Shown: piece after piece, positions 24,408-33,050 of the stretch
How the letters are laid out: each line of letters opens with the position of its first letter
How positions within the stretch are numbered: the stretch's first letter is position 1
Source: Deltaproteobacteria bacterium
GTDB lineage: Bacteria > Desulfobacterota > Desulfomonilia > UBA1062
Direction of reading: 5' to 3'
NCBI GenBank assembly: GCA_011046135.1
Contig: DSBG01000109.1
Span: forward strand, 1 to 33,050
DNA: 33,050 nt
The notes under the pieces: model-generated
Told to the model about the DNA's origin: nothing
What the model saw: only the letters and a program-made list of their open reading frames with translations
The model's database searches: none
Position numbers and translations under genes: made by a program

Positions 24408-26777
24408 ATGACCACACAGACGGTGAGTCAATGGGTTGAGCGCAGGAACAACGACCGGCGCTTCCGTGAACATGTCACAGCAATGCATCACATCCCTGCA
24501 TCCCAGGGGAGCTATGCCCCGTTTCCTGACTGGGTGCAGCCTCGCCTGAAAGAGGTTCTCCTCGGGCGAGGGATCAAAGTGCTCTACACCCACCAGGCAC
24601 AGGCCATGAACATCATCAGGTCCGGCAGGGATGTTGTCCTGGTCACGCCCACGGCAAGCGGAAAAACACTGTGCTATAACCTCCCTGTCCTGCAGCACAT
24701 CCTCGAAAAGCCGGAAACCCGAGCTCTCTATCTCTTCCCCACCAAGGCCCTGGCTCAGGATCAGATGCATGAGATCCACGGACTGATTGGTGAGCTCAAG
24801 GCCGATATAAGAACCTTCACCTATGATGGTGACACCCCTGATGAGGCAAGGCAGTCCATCCGCAAACAGGGGCACGTGGTGGTGACCAATCCCGACATGC
24901 TGCACACCGGAATCATGCCGCACCACACCAAATGGCAGAAGCTCTTCGCCAATCTGCAGTATGTGGTGGTGGACGAGCTTCACGTATACCGCGGCGTGTT
25001 CGGCAGCCACCTGACCAACGTGTTCAGGCGCCTGAAGAGGATCTGCCGTTTCTATGGAACGGACCCGATCTTCATCTGCTGCTCGGCCACCGTGGCAAAC
25101 CCGAAGGAACACGCCGAGAATCTCCTGGAGCGCCCCGTGGAGCTGATAGACAAGAGCGGTGCTCCGAGCGCGGAAAAGACCTTTATCCTCTACAACCCCC
25201 CCATCATCAACAGGGAGCTGGGCATCCGGCAGTCAGCCATTACCCCGGCACGAAAAATAGCCGCAGATCTCATTGCCAACCAGATCCAGACCATCATGTT
25301 CACCACCAGCCGTCTCAATGTGGAGGTGCTCACGAAGTACCTCAAGGACACGTTTCGCGGAAGAACTCCCGTAAACGATCGTTTCGTCAGCGGGTACCGG
25401 GGCGGATACCTGCCGAACCTGCGCAGGGAAATCGAAAAGGGTCTGCGGGATCGGGAGGTGATGGGCGTGGTGAGTACCAATGCCCTGGAACTGGGCATCG
25501 ACATCGGGGATATGGAGGCATGCATCATGGCGGGGTACCCGGGATCCATCGCAAGCACATGGCAGCAAGCGGGAAGGGCCGGGCGCCGTATGGGGCACAG
25601 CCTTGCACTCCTCATCGCCCGCAGCACGCCGATAGACCAGTTCATCGTGGAAAATCCCGAGTTCTTCTTCTCCCGATCACCCGAGCACTGCAGGGTGAAT
25701 CCGGATAACCTCCTGATCCTGCTCCATCACATCAAGTCCGCGGCCTTTGAGCTTCCCTTCGAGCGAGGTGAACTCTTTGGAGGAGAGGAGCTCGAAGAAT
25801 TACTCGGGTATCTTGAAGAGAAGGGAGTTCTCCATCGGGTGGACCAGCGGTGGCACTGGAGCGCTCAAAGTTATCCGGCCGATGAAGTGAGCCTCCGGTG
25901 CGTGAACCCCGAAAATATCGTGGTCATCGACACCACTGAGACGGGGGCACCGAACGTAATTGCAGAAGTTGACTGGGACAGCGCTTTCACCACGGTGTAT
26001 GAAGGGGCGATCTACATGGTGGAATCCCAGCAGTACCATGTGGACACCCTGGATCTCGAGCGAAGGAAGGCCTACGTGCGTAAGGTTGACGGAGACTACT
26101 ACACCGATGCCATGACCTACACGAACGTGCGGGTGATCGATGACTTCGACGAAACGCTCCATGGCAGGATCATCGTGGAGCACGGCGAGGTTGAAGTGGT
26201 TCGCAAGGTTGTGGGATACAAGAAGATAAAGTTCTACACATCCGAGAACGTGGGGTACGGAGACGTGACCCTTCCCCAGAAGGACATGCACACCACGAGC
26301 TACTGGTTCACCATTCCCTGGGATCTTCTGAACACACTCCCCATCCGACGCGAGGAAATCATCGACGGGCTCAAGGGGCTTGCCCATGCACTGCACCACA
26401 TCGCGGCAGTTCTCCTGATGGCGGATATCAGGGATATCGATCGTGCCATCGGGGACAAGAGTGGTCAGTGGTACGTGCGGCACGGCCGTGACAGCAGGGT
26501 GATCCTGACCGCTCCTGACGGGGAAGACGCAGGCTCTGAGGTCATGGTGGATGCCTATGATCCCACGATATTCATCTTCGATGCCTACCCGGGTGGGATA
26601 GGATTTTCGAACCTGCTCTTCGAACAGCACACCGGTCTCGTAGCGTCAGCGACGGCACTGATCAATTCCTGTGGCTGTGAGCACGGGTGCCCCATGTGCG
26701 TGGGGCCTGTTCTGGAGGCAGGCCCCTCGGCAAAAGATGCGGCGCGGCTGATTCTCTCCCTCTTTGATGTGCCATGA
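24408..26777 (+). CDS. mrfA: DEAD/DEAH-box helicase with C-terminal zinc-binding DUF1998 (MrfA/YprA family)
   Basis: This 789-residue superfamily 2 helicase has the Walker A motif TPTASGKT (Lys86), the DELH box at 189-192, the motif III sequence CSATVANP and the motif VI-like QAGRAGRR. Its C-terminal segment ends in CGCEHGCPMC, the four-cysteine zinc site of the DUF1998 region. In Bacillus subtilis MrfA acts with the exonuclease MrfB to repair mitomycin C damage outside UvrABC. The partner gene here overlaps its stop by four bases (ATGA), strong support for the same assignment. AGGAG just before ATG 24408 favours this start; an ATG at 24363 would add 15 residues without a ribosome site. Confidence 0.92.
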   Translation: MTTQTVSQWVERRNNDRRFREHVTAMHHIPASQGSYAPFPDWVQPRLKEVLLGRGIKVLYTHQAQAMNIIRSGRDVVLVTPTASGKTLCYNLPVLQHILEKPETRALYLFPTKALAQDQMHEIHGLIGELKADIRTFTYDGDTPDEARQSIRKQGHVVVTNPDMLHTGIMPHHTKWQKLFANLQYVVVDELHVYRGVFGSHLTNVFRRLKRICRFYGTDPIFICCSATVANPKEHAENLLERPVELIDKSGAPSAEKTFILYNPPIINRELGIRQSAITPARKIAADLIANQIQTIMFTTSRLNVEVLTKYLKDTFRGRTPVNDRFVSGYRGGYLPNLRREIEKGLRDREVMGVVSTNALELGIDIGDMEACIMAGYPGSIASTWQQAGRAGRRMGHSLALLIARSTPIDQFIVENPEFFFSRSPEHCRVNPDNLLILLHHIKSAAFELPFERGELFGGEELEELLGYLEEKGVLHRVDQRWHWSAQSYPADEVSLRCVNPENIVVIDTTETGAPNVIAEVDWDSAFTTVYEGAIYMVESQQYHVDTLDLERRKAYVRKVDGDYYTDAMTYTNVRVIDDFDETLHGRIIVEHGEVEVVRKVVGYKKIKFYTSENVGYGDVTLPQKDMHTTSYWFTIPWDLLNTLPIRREEIIDGLKGLAHALHHIAAVLLMADIRDIDRAIGDKSGQWYVRHGRDSRVILTAPDGEDAGSEVMVDAYDPTIFIFDAYPGGIGFSNLLFEQHTGLVASATALINSCGCEHGCPMCVGPVLEAGPSAKDAARLILSLFDVP

Positions 26778-28090
26778 AGGTCAAGGACAGACTCAGGCGC
26801 CTGACTGGGGAACGCATAGAGACCCCTGGATCCCCTCCGGACAAGGAGGTGATCACCGAGCTTCGAAAGAAGATCCAGGCCATCCTTGAGCGAAGCCCTG
26901 TCGGGAGCACGCCAAAGGATGCGCGATACACGGGTGGATCCGTCAGGCTCGAGCAGGTAATAACCGGAGAGGAAGTTCGAACACCACAGGGTATGTTTTT
27001 CTTTTCCCGGACGGTCTTTACGGATACCACGTATCATGGAATCATGCGGATTGGAGACTTTCCGCGGATCGGCATGGATTCGTTGGGAATTCTCGCGAAA
27101 AACCCAGTGATATCTCTCCACGAACCCTGCCATGCGCTGTTCCTGGATACCGAGACCACCGGTCTTTCCGGTGGGACAGGAACCTTTCCCTTCCTCGTCG
27201 GGCTCGGCTGGTTCGAAGGAGATCACTTTATCACCTGCCAGCTCTTTGCTCGTGATTTTTCGGAAGAAAAAGCTCTTCTCTCCTTCTTGCAGGAGCTCTC
27301 GTCCGACAAGAAGTTTCTGGTTACTTTCAATGGAAAAGCATACGATCTCCCCCTGCTTGCATCGCGGTATATTCTCAACAGGCTCGAGGACCCCTTTCTC
27401 GGCAAGGAGCATCTGGACCTTCTCCACCCCTGCAGGAGGCTTCTTGGACACCGCCTGGAGAACACCCGCCTGGCGACTCTTGAATCCTCGATTCTGGGGC
27501 TGAACAGGAGGGGGGATATCCCCGGGTTCGAGATTCCCCAGCGGTACTTTGACTGGCTCAGAAGGAGAGACGGCAGGCTTATGGAGGATGTGTTCGAGCA
27601 CAACCGGATCGATGTGATCTCCATGGCAGCCATCACCAAGCACCTGAGTGATCTCCTCGATGGATCCCTGGCAACACAGTCGGTGCCGGGAGTAGATCTC
27701 TTCTGTGTTGCGCGTCTTCACCTCGAGAGGGGAAACACCGATGCATCGCGCTCCCTGCTGGAGGGGTTGCTGTGTTCACCGGATACAGGAGTCGCGAAAC
27801 AGGCACGGGAAACCCTCTCCCTTCTCCACAAGAAAGCCGGGCGCTGGAATGAAGCCGTCGTGATCTGGGAAAAGATGCTTGAGGATGATGTGCTCGATAT
27901 CTTTGCCAGTGTCGAACTGGCAAAGTGGTGCGAACATCGGGTTTCAGATTACGATCGCGCAATACAACTTGTGTCTCGGGTCCTTGAACAGCATCCATTC
28001 CTGTCTGAAGAGCTCCAGTGGTCCCTCGAGTACCGCCTCAGGAGACTGCTCAGAAGGACACTCAGAAAGCATCCGACTGAGGGATCCTGA
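26774..28090 (+). CDS. mrfB: RNase H-like DEDD exonuclease (MrfB/YprB family)
   Basis: The protein (438 residues) has a DnaQ-like exonuclease core: LFLDTETTGLSGG with Asp125 and Glu127, VTFNGKAYDLPLL with Asp191, and EHNRIDVISM with His276 and Asp280. Together they form a DEDD metal site with an H-x3-D ending. From about 300 to the end there are paired helices of TPR type (ARLHLERGNTDASRSLLEGL and similar), a protein-contact region also known in MrfB. The first 100 residues are family-specific. It starts inside the mrfA stop, so both are made from one message. Predicted role: degrade a DNA strand near a lesion or crosslink opened by MrfA. Confidence 0.9.
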   Translation: MKVKDRLRRLTGERIETPGSPPDKEVITELRKKIQAILERSPVGSTPKDARYTGGSVRLEQVITGEEVRTPQGMFFFSRTVFTDTTYHGIMRIGDFPRIGMDSLGILAKNPVISLHEPCHALFLDTETTGLSGGTGTFPFLVGLGWFEGDHFITCQLFARDFSEEKALLSFLQELSSDKKFLVTFNGKAYDLPLLASRYILNRLEDPFLGKEHLDLLHPCRRLLGHRLENTRLATLESSILGLNRRGDIPGFEIPQRYFDWLRRRDGRLMEDVFEHNRIDVISMAAITKHLSDLLDGSLATQSVPGVDLFCVARLHLERGNTDASRSLLEGLLCSPDTGVAKQARETLSLLHKKAGRWNEAVVIWEKMLEDDVLDIFASVELAKWCEHRVSDYDRAIQLVSRVLEQHPFLSEELQWSLEYRLRRLLRRTLRKHPTEGS

Positions 28091-28096
28091 TTCTAA

Positions 28097-28140
28097 CCTG
28101 TCATGTTCTGTCCAGACAGGCAGAAATCTACCTGTTTTAT
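28097..28140 (+). terminator. Mutually exclusive hairpins after mrfB, possible terminator/attenuator
   Basis: CCTGTC (28097-28102) can pair with GACAGG (28115-28120), which can instead pair with CCTGTT (28131-28136), followed by TTTAT. The second fold has the shape of a weak intrinsic terminator, with arms ACAGG and CCTGT. The three-segment layout is like an attenuator in front of citrate synthase, though simple termination of mrfAB is the modest reading. Confidence 0.4.
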
Positions 28141-28238
28141 TCAAGGTTTTCGTGGAGTTTCCCTGATTGATCAGCCGGTGCAACCTGTGATAGAGAGGAT
28201 GGGCTGTCACGGACAAGTACAACCCGAAGAGGTGGAAC

Positions 28239-29585
28239 GTGGAAGATATCGTTAAGAAAATCGATGGCTTGGCGCGGTATCACGATGAAGTGTCTCCCGA
28301 TCTCGTACGAGAGAAAGACATCAAGCTCGGTCTGAGGAATGCAGATGGAACGGGAGTAGTCGTCGGGATCACATCAAAGGGCAGTGTCATCGGGTTTAAA
28401 AGAGTCCCCACAGATGATGGACAGGGAACGATCGCTCAACCCGTGCCCGGCAGACTCCTCTACTGCGGATACGATGCCATAACCCTTGCAGAGCGCATCC
28501 AGTCAGAAGACAGGTTCGGGTTCGAGGAGGTTGCCTACCTTCTCTTGACCGGCGAACTCCCGAAGCTCGATGATCTTGCCAAGTTCAATCGGACGCTCTC
28601 CAAGAGGAGAGCGCTAACCAAGAATGAGCGGAGCATGCTCATGCAGGAGGCGGAAAACGAAAATCAGATGTTCGCCCTGCATGCAGTGATCTCTCACCTG
28701 AGCAGGTGTGATCCAAGGCCGTTTTCCCTGGAGATCGGCGATGTTATTGAACGGTGTGTAGCGCTGATAGCGAAAATGCCCACCGTCGTTGCTTATAACT
28801 ACAATGTTTCCCGCTACCACCAGGGTGCGAGTCTCAGGATCATCAGGCCCGATCCTGAACTCTCCACAGCCGAGAATTTTCTCTACATGCTCAGGGGAGA
28901 AAGGCCGACCCGCAAGGAAGCCATGATCTTCGATCTCTCCCTCATGCTCCATGCTGAACACGGTGGTGGAAACAACTCCACGTTCACGGTCCGCTCCGTG
29001 TCGTCAAGTGGGGCGAACACCTACATGGCGATCTGCTCAGGCATCGCTTCTTTGAGCGGCCATCTGCACGGCGGTGCCAACGAGGCGGTCATGATGATGA
29101 TCAGGGATATCAAGAAGAACGTGAAGCACTGGGCAGATCGTGACGAGGTCAGCGCATTCCTCATAAAAATTCTTGAGGGAAAAGCGCACGACAGATCAGG
29201 GAAGATCTACGGGATGGGCCACGCGGTTTACACCCTGAGCGACCCCAGGGCCGAGATCCTCAAGCTCAAGGCCGAGGAACTCGCCACCAGGAAGGAACAG
29301 CTCTTGGAGCTCAACCTCATGAAACTGGTGGCAGATGTGGCGCGGGAACTGATTCAGGAGCGCAAAGGTCAGGTGGTTGCCCCGAACGTGGATTTCTACT
29401 CGGGATATGTCTACAAACTCCTGGGCATTCCCATCGAACTCTATACCCCCATCTTTGCCATGGCAAGGGTTACAGGATGGTCCGCCCACCGGATCGAACA
29501 GATCATCCAGGCGAAGATTATCAGGCCGGCCTACCTCACCTCGCTCCCGGAGGAATTTGATTACGTCCCTCTCCACGAGAGGTAG
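28239..29585 (+). CDS. gltA: Citrate synthase
   Basis: This 448-residue protein of the Si-type citrate synthase family condenses acetyl-CoA with oxaloacetate. Active-site blocks are LHAEHGGGNNSTF (His238, His241), SGHLHGGANEAV (His277 catalytic), YGMGHAVYTLSDPRAE (His328 catalytic) and NVDFYSGYVY (Asp385 catalytic). A GTG start is used; GAAGAGG lies 5 bp before it. The N-terminal 45 residues contain an extra GTGVVVGITSKGSVIGF segment, as in some larger bacterial citrate synthases. The gene follows mrfB after 148 bp and is closed by a strong hairpin at 29612-29647, so it is probably its own unit. A methylcitrate synthase activity cannot be excluded by eye. Confidence 0.93.
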   Translation: MEDIVKKIDGLARYHDEVSPDLVREKDIKLGLRNADGTGVVVGITSKGSVIGFKRVPTDDGQGTIAQPVPGRLLYCGYDAITLAERIQSEDRFGFEEVAYLLLTGELPKLDDLAKFNRTLSKRRALTKNERSMLMQEAENENQMFALHAVISHLSRCDPRPFSLEIGDVIERCVALIAKMPTVVAYNYNVSRYHQGASLRIIRPDPELSTAENFLYMLRGERPTRKEAMIFDLSLMLHAEHGGGNNSTFTVRSVSSSGANTYMAICSGIASLSGHLHGGANEAVMMMIRDIKKNVKHWADRDEVSAFLIKILEGKAHDRSGKIYGMGHAVYTLSDPRAEILKLKAEELATRKEQLLELNLMKLVADVARELIQERKGQVVAPNVDFYSGYVYKLLGIPIELYTPIFAMARVTGWSAHRIEQIIQAKIIRPAYLTSLPEEFDYVPLHER

Positions 29586-29611
29586 CTCTTTTCCTGAATG
29601 GTGAGAGATCG

Positions 29612-29655
29612 CGACCCGGAAGACACGTTGTGGTGCCTTTCGGGTCGTTTGTCGT
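29612..29655 (+). terminator. Intrinsic terminator of citrate synthase gene
   Basis: CGACCCGGAAG (29612-29622) pairs with CTTTCGGGTCG (29637-29647) over 11 positions with one G-U pair, and the loop can form an inner CAC/GTG pairing. TTTGTCGT follows. The stop codon lies 26 bp upstream. Confidence 0.6.
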
Positions 29656-29893
29656 ATAAACCCCCTTCGATTTTCCCGCGCGGTGCGTACACCATCGTGC
29701 CGGCTGATCATGGCGCAGGAGACCCCGGATGGGTTGCTGCGTGAGCCCGGAAGACCCTGCTCGTTGACCGCAACGAAGATCGTTTTTTCTGGTCATCTCT
29801 CGAGAAACCCTGGTAAAAGGGAAAGGTGCAAGGCTGTTTCACGGGAAGGTGTGCGGACATGGTACGTGTCCCTGAAACGCAGGGGAGGTGATC

Positions 29894-30781
29894 GTGAGAA
29901 AGATTGACGCTGACTTTCTCAGCAGAGGTCTGAGGTGTTCGGGATGGCTGTATCTCCCCGATGGTGCACAAAAACCCCCGGTGATCGTCATGGCCCACGG
30001 GATGGCAGCTCAGAAGGATTTCGGTCTACAGAGCTATGCCGAGTACTTTGTTGCCAAGGGAATGGCCGCCTATGTCTTCGACTACCGGAACTTCGGCGCC
30101 AGCGAGGGCGAGCCACGGAACCTCGTGAATCCCTGGAGGCACCTCGCAGACTGGGAGGCGGCGATCACCCACGTGAGGGGTCTTACCGAAGTGAATCCCG
30201 ATAGGCTCGCCCTGTGGGGAACATCGTTTTCCGGTGGACACGTGATGGTGACGGCCGCGAAGGTCAAGGGGATAAGGGCTGTGGTGGCCCAGGTGCCCTT
30301 CGTGGACGGAATTTCCTCTGCCATGCAGTTCCCCCTGTCATACCTGGTCCAGGGCGTGTTTCATGGGATGAAAGACGTGTACAGCCTAATCAGGAAAAGG
30401 ACCCCGCACATCGTACCCGCTGTTGCCGCGCCCGGGGTGTTTGCCCTCATGAACACGCCCGAGTGCATGAAGGGGTACCTTGACCTCGTGCCGGAGGACA
30501 CCACGTGGAAAAACGAGGTGCCAGCCAGGATAACCCTCATGATCACGTCGTACCGGCCCGTCAGGTATGCCCGGAGGATCCCCTGCCCGGTGCTCCTCGT
30601 ATACGCGAAGCAGGATTCGCTCATTCCTTATCAGGCCGTTGAAAAGATGGGGCGGGCGATTCCCCGGGCCGAACTCCTCGGTCTCGCCGCGGGGCATTTC
30701 GATGTCTACACCGGAAAATTGTTCGCTCAGGTTGTGGAGAAACAAGCCGACTTTTTCTCCCGGCACCTTTCTTGGAGATAG
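29894..30781 (+). CDS. Alpha/beta hydrolase
   Basis: The protein (295 residues) has the alpha/beta hydrolase order: oxyanion strand VIVMAHGMAAQKDFGLQ, DYRNFGASEGEPR, nucleophile region LWGTSFSGGHV, acid AKQDSLIP and catalytic histidine AAGHFDVYTG. The nucleophile elbow reads G-T-S-F-S-G, where the usual glycine two positions after the serine is also serine. This occurs in related dienelactone-hydrolase-like groups. GTG at 29894 is chosen because AGGGGAGG ends 5 bp before it; GTG 29888 would overlap the ribosome site. It is 89 bp upstream of a CoA-transferase gene pair on the same strand, which suggests esterase or thioesterase work on the same acyl compounds (inference). Confidence 0.85.
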   Translation: MRKIDADFLSRGLRCSGWLYLPDGAQKPPVIVMAHGMAAQKDFGLQSYAEYFVAKGMAAYVFDYRNFGASEGEPRNLVNPWRHLADWEAAITHVRGLTEVNPDRLALWGTSFSGGHVMVTAAKVKGIRAVVAQVPFVDGISSAMQFPLSYLVQGVFHGMKDVYSLIRKRTPHIVPAVAAPGVFALMNTPECMKGYLDLVPEDTTWKNEVPARITLMITSYRPVRYARRIPCPVLLVYAKQDSLIPYQAVEKMGRAIPRAELLGLAAGHFDVYTGKLFAQVVEKQADFFSRHLSWR

Positions 30782-30870
30782 TCCGGCGGGGTTTCCTGGT
30801 GTCTGCGCATGTGAAGAAGTTAAGGATGAACGATGAAGGATCATCATTCCCGACAGAAAAGGAGGGGGAC

Positions 30871-31917
30871 ATGGCTCATCAGACGAACAAGGTCATGACG
30901 GCGAAGGAGGCCATCGGCAGATTCGTGCACGACGGCGATCACCTGGTCATCGGGAACTACACCGTGGGAACCTGTGCCGAACTCGTGTTCGAGGTGATCA
31001 GGCAGCAGAAAAAACACCTGACCCTGTATTCCCAGTCAGGCGTCTTCGATGTCGAGGTCCTGGTGGGAGGGGGATGTGTCGACCAGCTCGTTACCACCTA
31101 CGTGTACCGGGCCGGGGGGAAGGATGGTGGCTCCGCGGTGGAGAGGGCACTGAAGGCGGGGACGCTCCAGATGGAGGACTACACGAACTTCCAGTACAAT
31201 GCCAGGCTCGTGGCCGGTATGCACGGCTTTACCTTCATGCAGGTCCTGGAAGGCGCCATGGTGACGGATCTCTTCAAGAAACGGACCTTCATGGGCGAGG
31301 ACAAGTACCGCGTGATGACGTGTCCGTACTCCGGTAAAGAAGTTTTGACTGTTCCTGCAGCAAACCCCGATGTGTGTATCGTGCACGTGCAGAGGGCAGA
31401 CCGGTTCGGCAACGCCCAGTACTGGGGAGCCCTGGGCAGTGTTGCCGCAGCGGCCCTTGCCAGCAGGAAGGTGGTGGTCTCCTGCGAGGAGATCGTCGAG
31501 CATGACATCATTCAATCGAGTCCTCACCTCACCTTGATTCCTGCGTACCGCGTCGATGCCGTGGTTGAGGTTCCCTGGGGGGCGCACCCCACCGAGGTGC
31601 TCGGCTACTACAATCTGGACCGGGTGGCCTATGCGCTCTTCTTCATGTCCGACATGACCGGCGATGGCCTGAAGGCATGGATGGACGAGTGGGTCTACGA
31701 GTGCAGGGACCGCCAGGCATACCTCGACCATTACGCTCTCAAGCACGGGATGCAGATGCTCGACGCCATCAGGGCCAAGGCCTATTATTCGGCACCCGCA
31801 AACTATGGTTCTGCATTCACTTCGTGCTGGGACGACGAGAACCGCGAACGGTCGATGGGGATAACACGCGAAGAAATGGAAAAAATCCTGGAGGAAAGGG
31901 GGTTGCTCTATGGCTAA
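30871..31917 (+). CDS. CoA-transferase subunit A (glutaconate CoA-transferase/IpdA-like)
   Basis: The sequence (348 residues) matches the family I CoA-transferase alpha subunit, with the nucleotide-binding-like opening AKEAIGRFVHDGDHLVIGNY, HVQRADRFGNAQYWG and the block VPWGAHPTEVLGYYNLD. AGGAGGGGGAC directly before ATG 30871 sets the start. The subunit pairs with the following gene, whose ATG overlaps its stop by 8 bases. The pair moves CoA between carboxylic acids, for example glutaconate, or acts as a ring-cleaving acyl-CoA hydrolase in the related IpdAB branch. The substrate is not determined. A role beside the 2-hydroxyacyl-CoA dehydratase-type proteins 14 kb away is possible but unproven. 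Confidence 0.85.
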   Translation: MAHQTNKVMTAKEAIGRFVHDGDHLVIGNYTVGTCAELVFEVIRQQKKHLTLYSQSGVFDVEVLVGGGCVDQLVTTYVYRAGGKDGGSAVERALKAGTLQMEDYTNFQYNARLVAGMHGFTFMQVLEGAMVTDLFKKRTFMGEDKYRVMTCPYSGKEVLTVPAANPDVCIVHVQRADRFGNAQYWGALGSVAAAALASRKVVVSCEEIVEHDIIQSSPHLTLIPAYRVDAVVEVPWGAHPTEVLGYYNLDRVAYALFFMSDMTGDGLKAWMDEWVYECRDRQAYLDHYALKHGMQMLDAIRAKAYYSAPANYGSAFTSCWDDENRERSMGITREEMEKILEERGLLYG

Positions 31918-32734
31918 CACATACACGCTCGACGAACTCTTGATCATCACCGCTGCCAGGGAAATCAAGGACTATGACCGGGTCATCCTCGGGGTGGGTC
32001 TGCCGACCACAGCGGGCGCCATGGCAAAGGCCCTCCACGCGAAGCACGCGACGTTGATGATGGAGTCCGGGATCATCGATTTCCAGCCGCTGGTACCTCC
32101 GAATCACATCGCAGACGCCCACGCGTGCCGTGGATTCTCCTATGCCACGGACCTCTTTTCCGCCTTCACCATGACCTACCGGGGATTCGTCGATGTCTGC
32201 TTCCTCGGGGTCGGCCAGATCGACAAGTTCGGCAACCTGAACACCACGGTCATCGGCGACTACTACAAGCCGACCCTGAGGTTGCCGGGTTCAGGGGGTG
32301 CCGCAGATTTCATATCGTATGCCAGGCGCACGGTGCTCACCATGCGGGGAGGGGAGTTCGTGGAGAAGCTCGACTACTTCACCTCACCCGGCTATCTCGG
32401 CGGAGGCGACCAGAGGGACGAGACCGGACTGTTCCCCGAGGGATCGGGACCCTCCATGCTGCTCACGACCAAGGGTGTTTTCCGGTTCCATCAGGAGACC
32501 AAGGAACTGTACCTGGAAAAACTGCATCCCGGGGTCAGCGTCGATCAGGTGAAGAAGGACGTCCCCTGGGACCTGCTGGTGTCCCCCGATCTTTCCGAAA
32601 CAGATCCTCCCACCGAGGAAGAGATCGATTTCATCAGGCAGTTCGCACCCACCGAGGCGGTAGGGAGGAAGCTGATGTACGAACTCGGAATAGCGAACGC
32701 GTTGAAGAAAGCCGAGGCGAGAAGCAAGCCCTGA
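31910..32734 (+). CDS. CoA-transferase subunit B (glutaconate CoA-transferase-like)
   Basis: The protein (274 residues) is the beta subunit. The segment LMMESGIIDFQPLVPP contains Glu52 in an E-S-G context, the position of the catalytic glutamate that forms the glutamyl-CoA thioester in true transferases. Its presence favours a transferase over an IpdB-type hydrolase, which lacks this glutamate. GVGQIDKFGNLNTT and LPGSGGAADFISYARRT are family blocks. The ATG at 31910 lies inside the end of subunit A (ATGGCTAA), ensuring coupled synthesis. A heterotetramer in the cytoplasm is expected from family knowledge. Confidence 0.87.
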   Translation: MANTYTLDELLIITAAREIKDYDRVILGVGLPTTAGAMAKALHAKHATLMMESGIIDFQPLVPPNHIADAHACRGFSYATDLFSAFTMTYRGFVDVCFLGVGQIDKFGNLNTTVIGDYYKPTLRLPGSGGAADFISYARRTVLTMRGGEFVEKLDYFTSPGYLGGGDQRDETGLFPEGSGPSMLLTTKGVFRFHQETKELYLEKLHPGVSVDQVKKDVPWDLLVSPDLSETDPPTEEEIDFIRQFAPTEAVGRKLMYELGIANALKKAEARSKP

Positions 32735-33050
32735 GGGTGTGGACAGCAAAGAAACAACGAGATGGATGGGGTTCATGCGTGAAAGGCTTAAAAACAACGA
32801 GAAGCGGCCGTTCGTTTTCGTGATGCAGTGAAGCAGACGCCCTTCGATGTGTGCGTGCGAAGAGGGGAGAACCCGGTAAACAGAATTGCTGCACGTGACC
32901 TGTGTCCTTGATGGTGCAGGTTACCCTGACCCATCTTCGACAGTAAATCGTCAAAAATGGTGGTTTAGCGTTTGTAGAGGCGCATAAATCCACGATCGTG
33001 ATTTTCAGCTGGAAATACATGGTGCCAACATAAGGTAATATATGGCTTGA
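32735..33050. other. Non-coding right end of window
   Basis: No gene is recognised in these 316 bp. They hold a 10-bp perfect palindrome CACGATCGTG (32991-33000) and AT-rich DNA (TAATATATG) at the very end, which may be the control region of a gene beyond the window. Confidence 0.5.

Noticed and set aside
5917-28092. Identical 14-mer TGAGGGATCCTGAT at the ends of the MFS gene (5917-5930) and mrfB (28079-28092)
   Set aside because: One or two shared 14-mers are expected by chance in 33 kb, and the two lie in different frames and contexts.

Overview
The window looks like a piece of a chromosome from a Gram-negative strict anaerobe, most likely a Desulfobacterota (deltaproteobacterial) fermenter or syntroph. 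This is inferred from gene content only: a glycyl radical enzyme, a pair of 2-hydroxyacyl-CoA dehydratase-type subunits, glutaconate-type CoA-transferase subunits, a GTP-type PEP carboxykinase, several radical SAM or Fe-S proteins and a lipobox lipoprotein. Genes are dense, moderately GC-rich and on both strands. I saw no rRNA, tRNA, CRISPR array, insertion sequence or prophage.

Layout. (1) 2-5919, plus: the 3' part of a glycyl radical enzyme, a zinc alcohol dehydrogenase, a saccharopine dehydrogenase-like oxidoreductase and an MFS transporter, probably a catabolic locus of unknown substrate. (2) 6037-9581, minus: an HD-GYP c-di-GMP phosphodiesterase candidate, a radical SAM protein with a possible structured leader, and a 4Fe-4S protein, divergent from (3) a Crp/Fnr regulator at 9707-10375. 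A perfect TTGAC-type palindrome lies between the last two. (4) 10485-12491: an EamA transporter and a rhomboid protease. (5) 12874-17220, plus: pckG and two dehydratase-type subunits. (6) 17276-23897, minus: a small lipoprotein, a YihY/BrkB membrane protein, then the compact block kamA, ATP-grasp, ATP-grasp, GNAT and a 5'-truncated cheX. (7) 24408-32734, plus: the mrfA-mrfB repair pair, citrate synthase, an alpha/beta hydrolase and a two-subunit CoA-transferase.

The best candidate for an undescribed system is the kamA-ATP-grasp-ATP-grasp-GNAT block. The aminomutase keeps every residue that lysine 2,3-aminomutase uses to bind lysine. Two different ATP-grasp ligases and an acetyltransferase follow with overlaps or short gaps. 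A simple hypothesis is a pathway making an acetylated small peptide or conjugate that contains beta-lysine, a more elaborate relative of the N-epsilon-acetyl-beta-lysine osmolyte route. Its upstream region carries a tandem 11-bp repeat next to a promoter-like sequence and a 20-codon acidic mini-ORF.

Positions, motifs and overlaps were read from the sequence. Family assignments rest on recognised motifs, not on database searches. Promoter, RNA-structure and pathway statements are inference.
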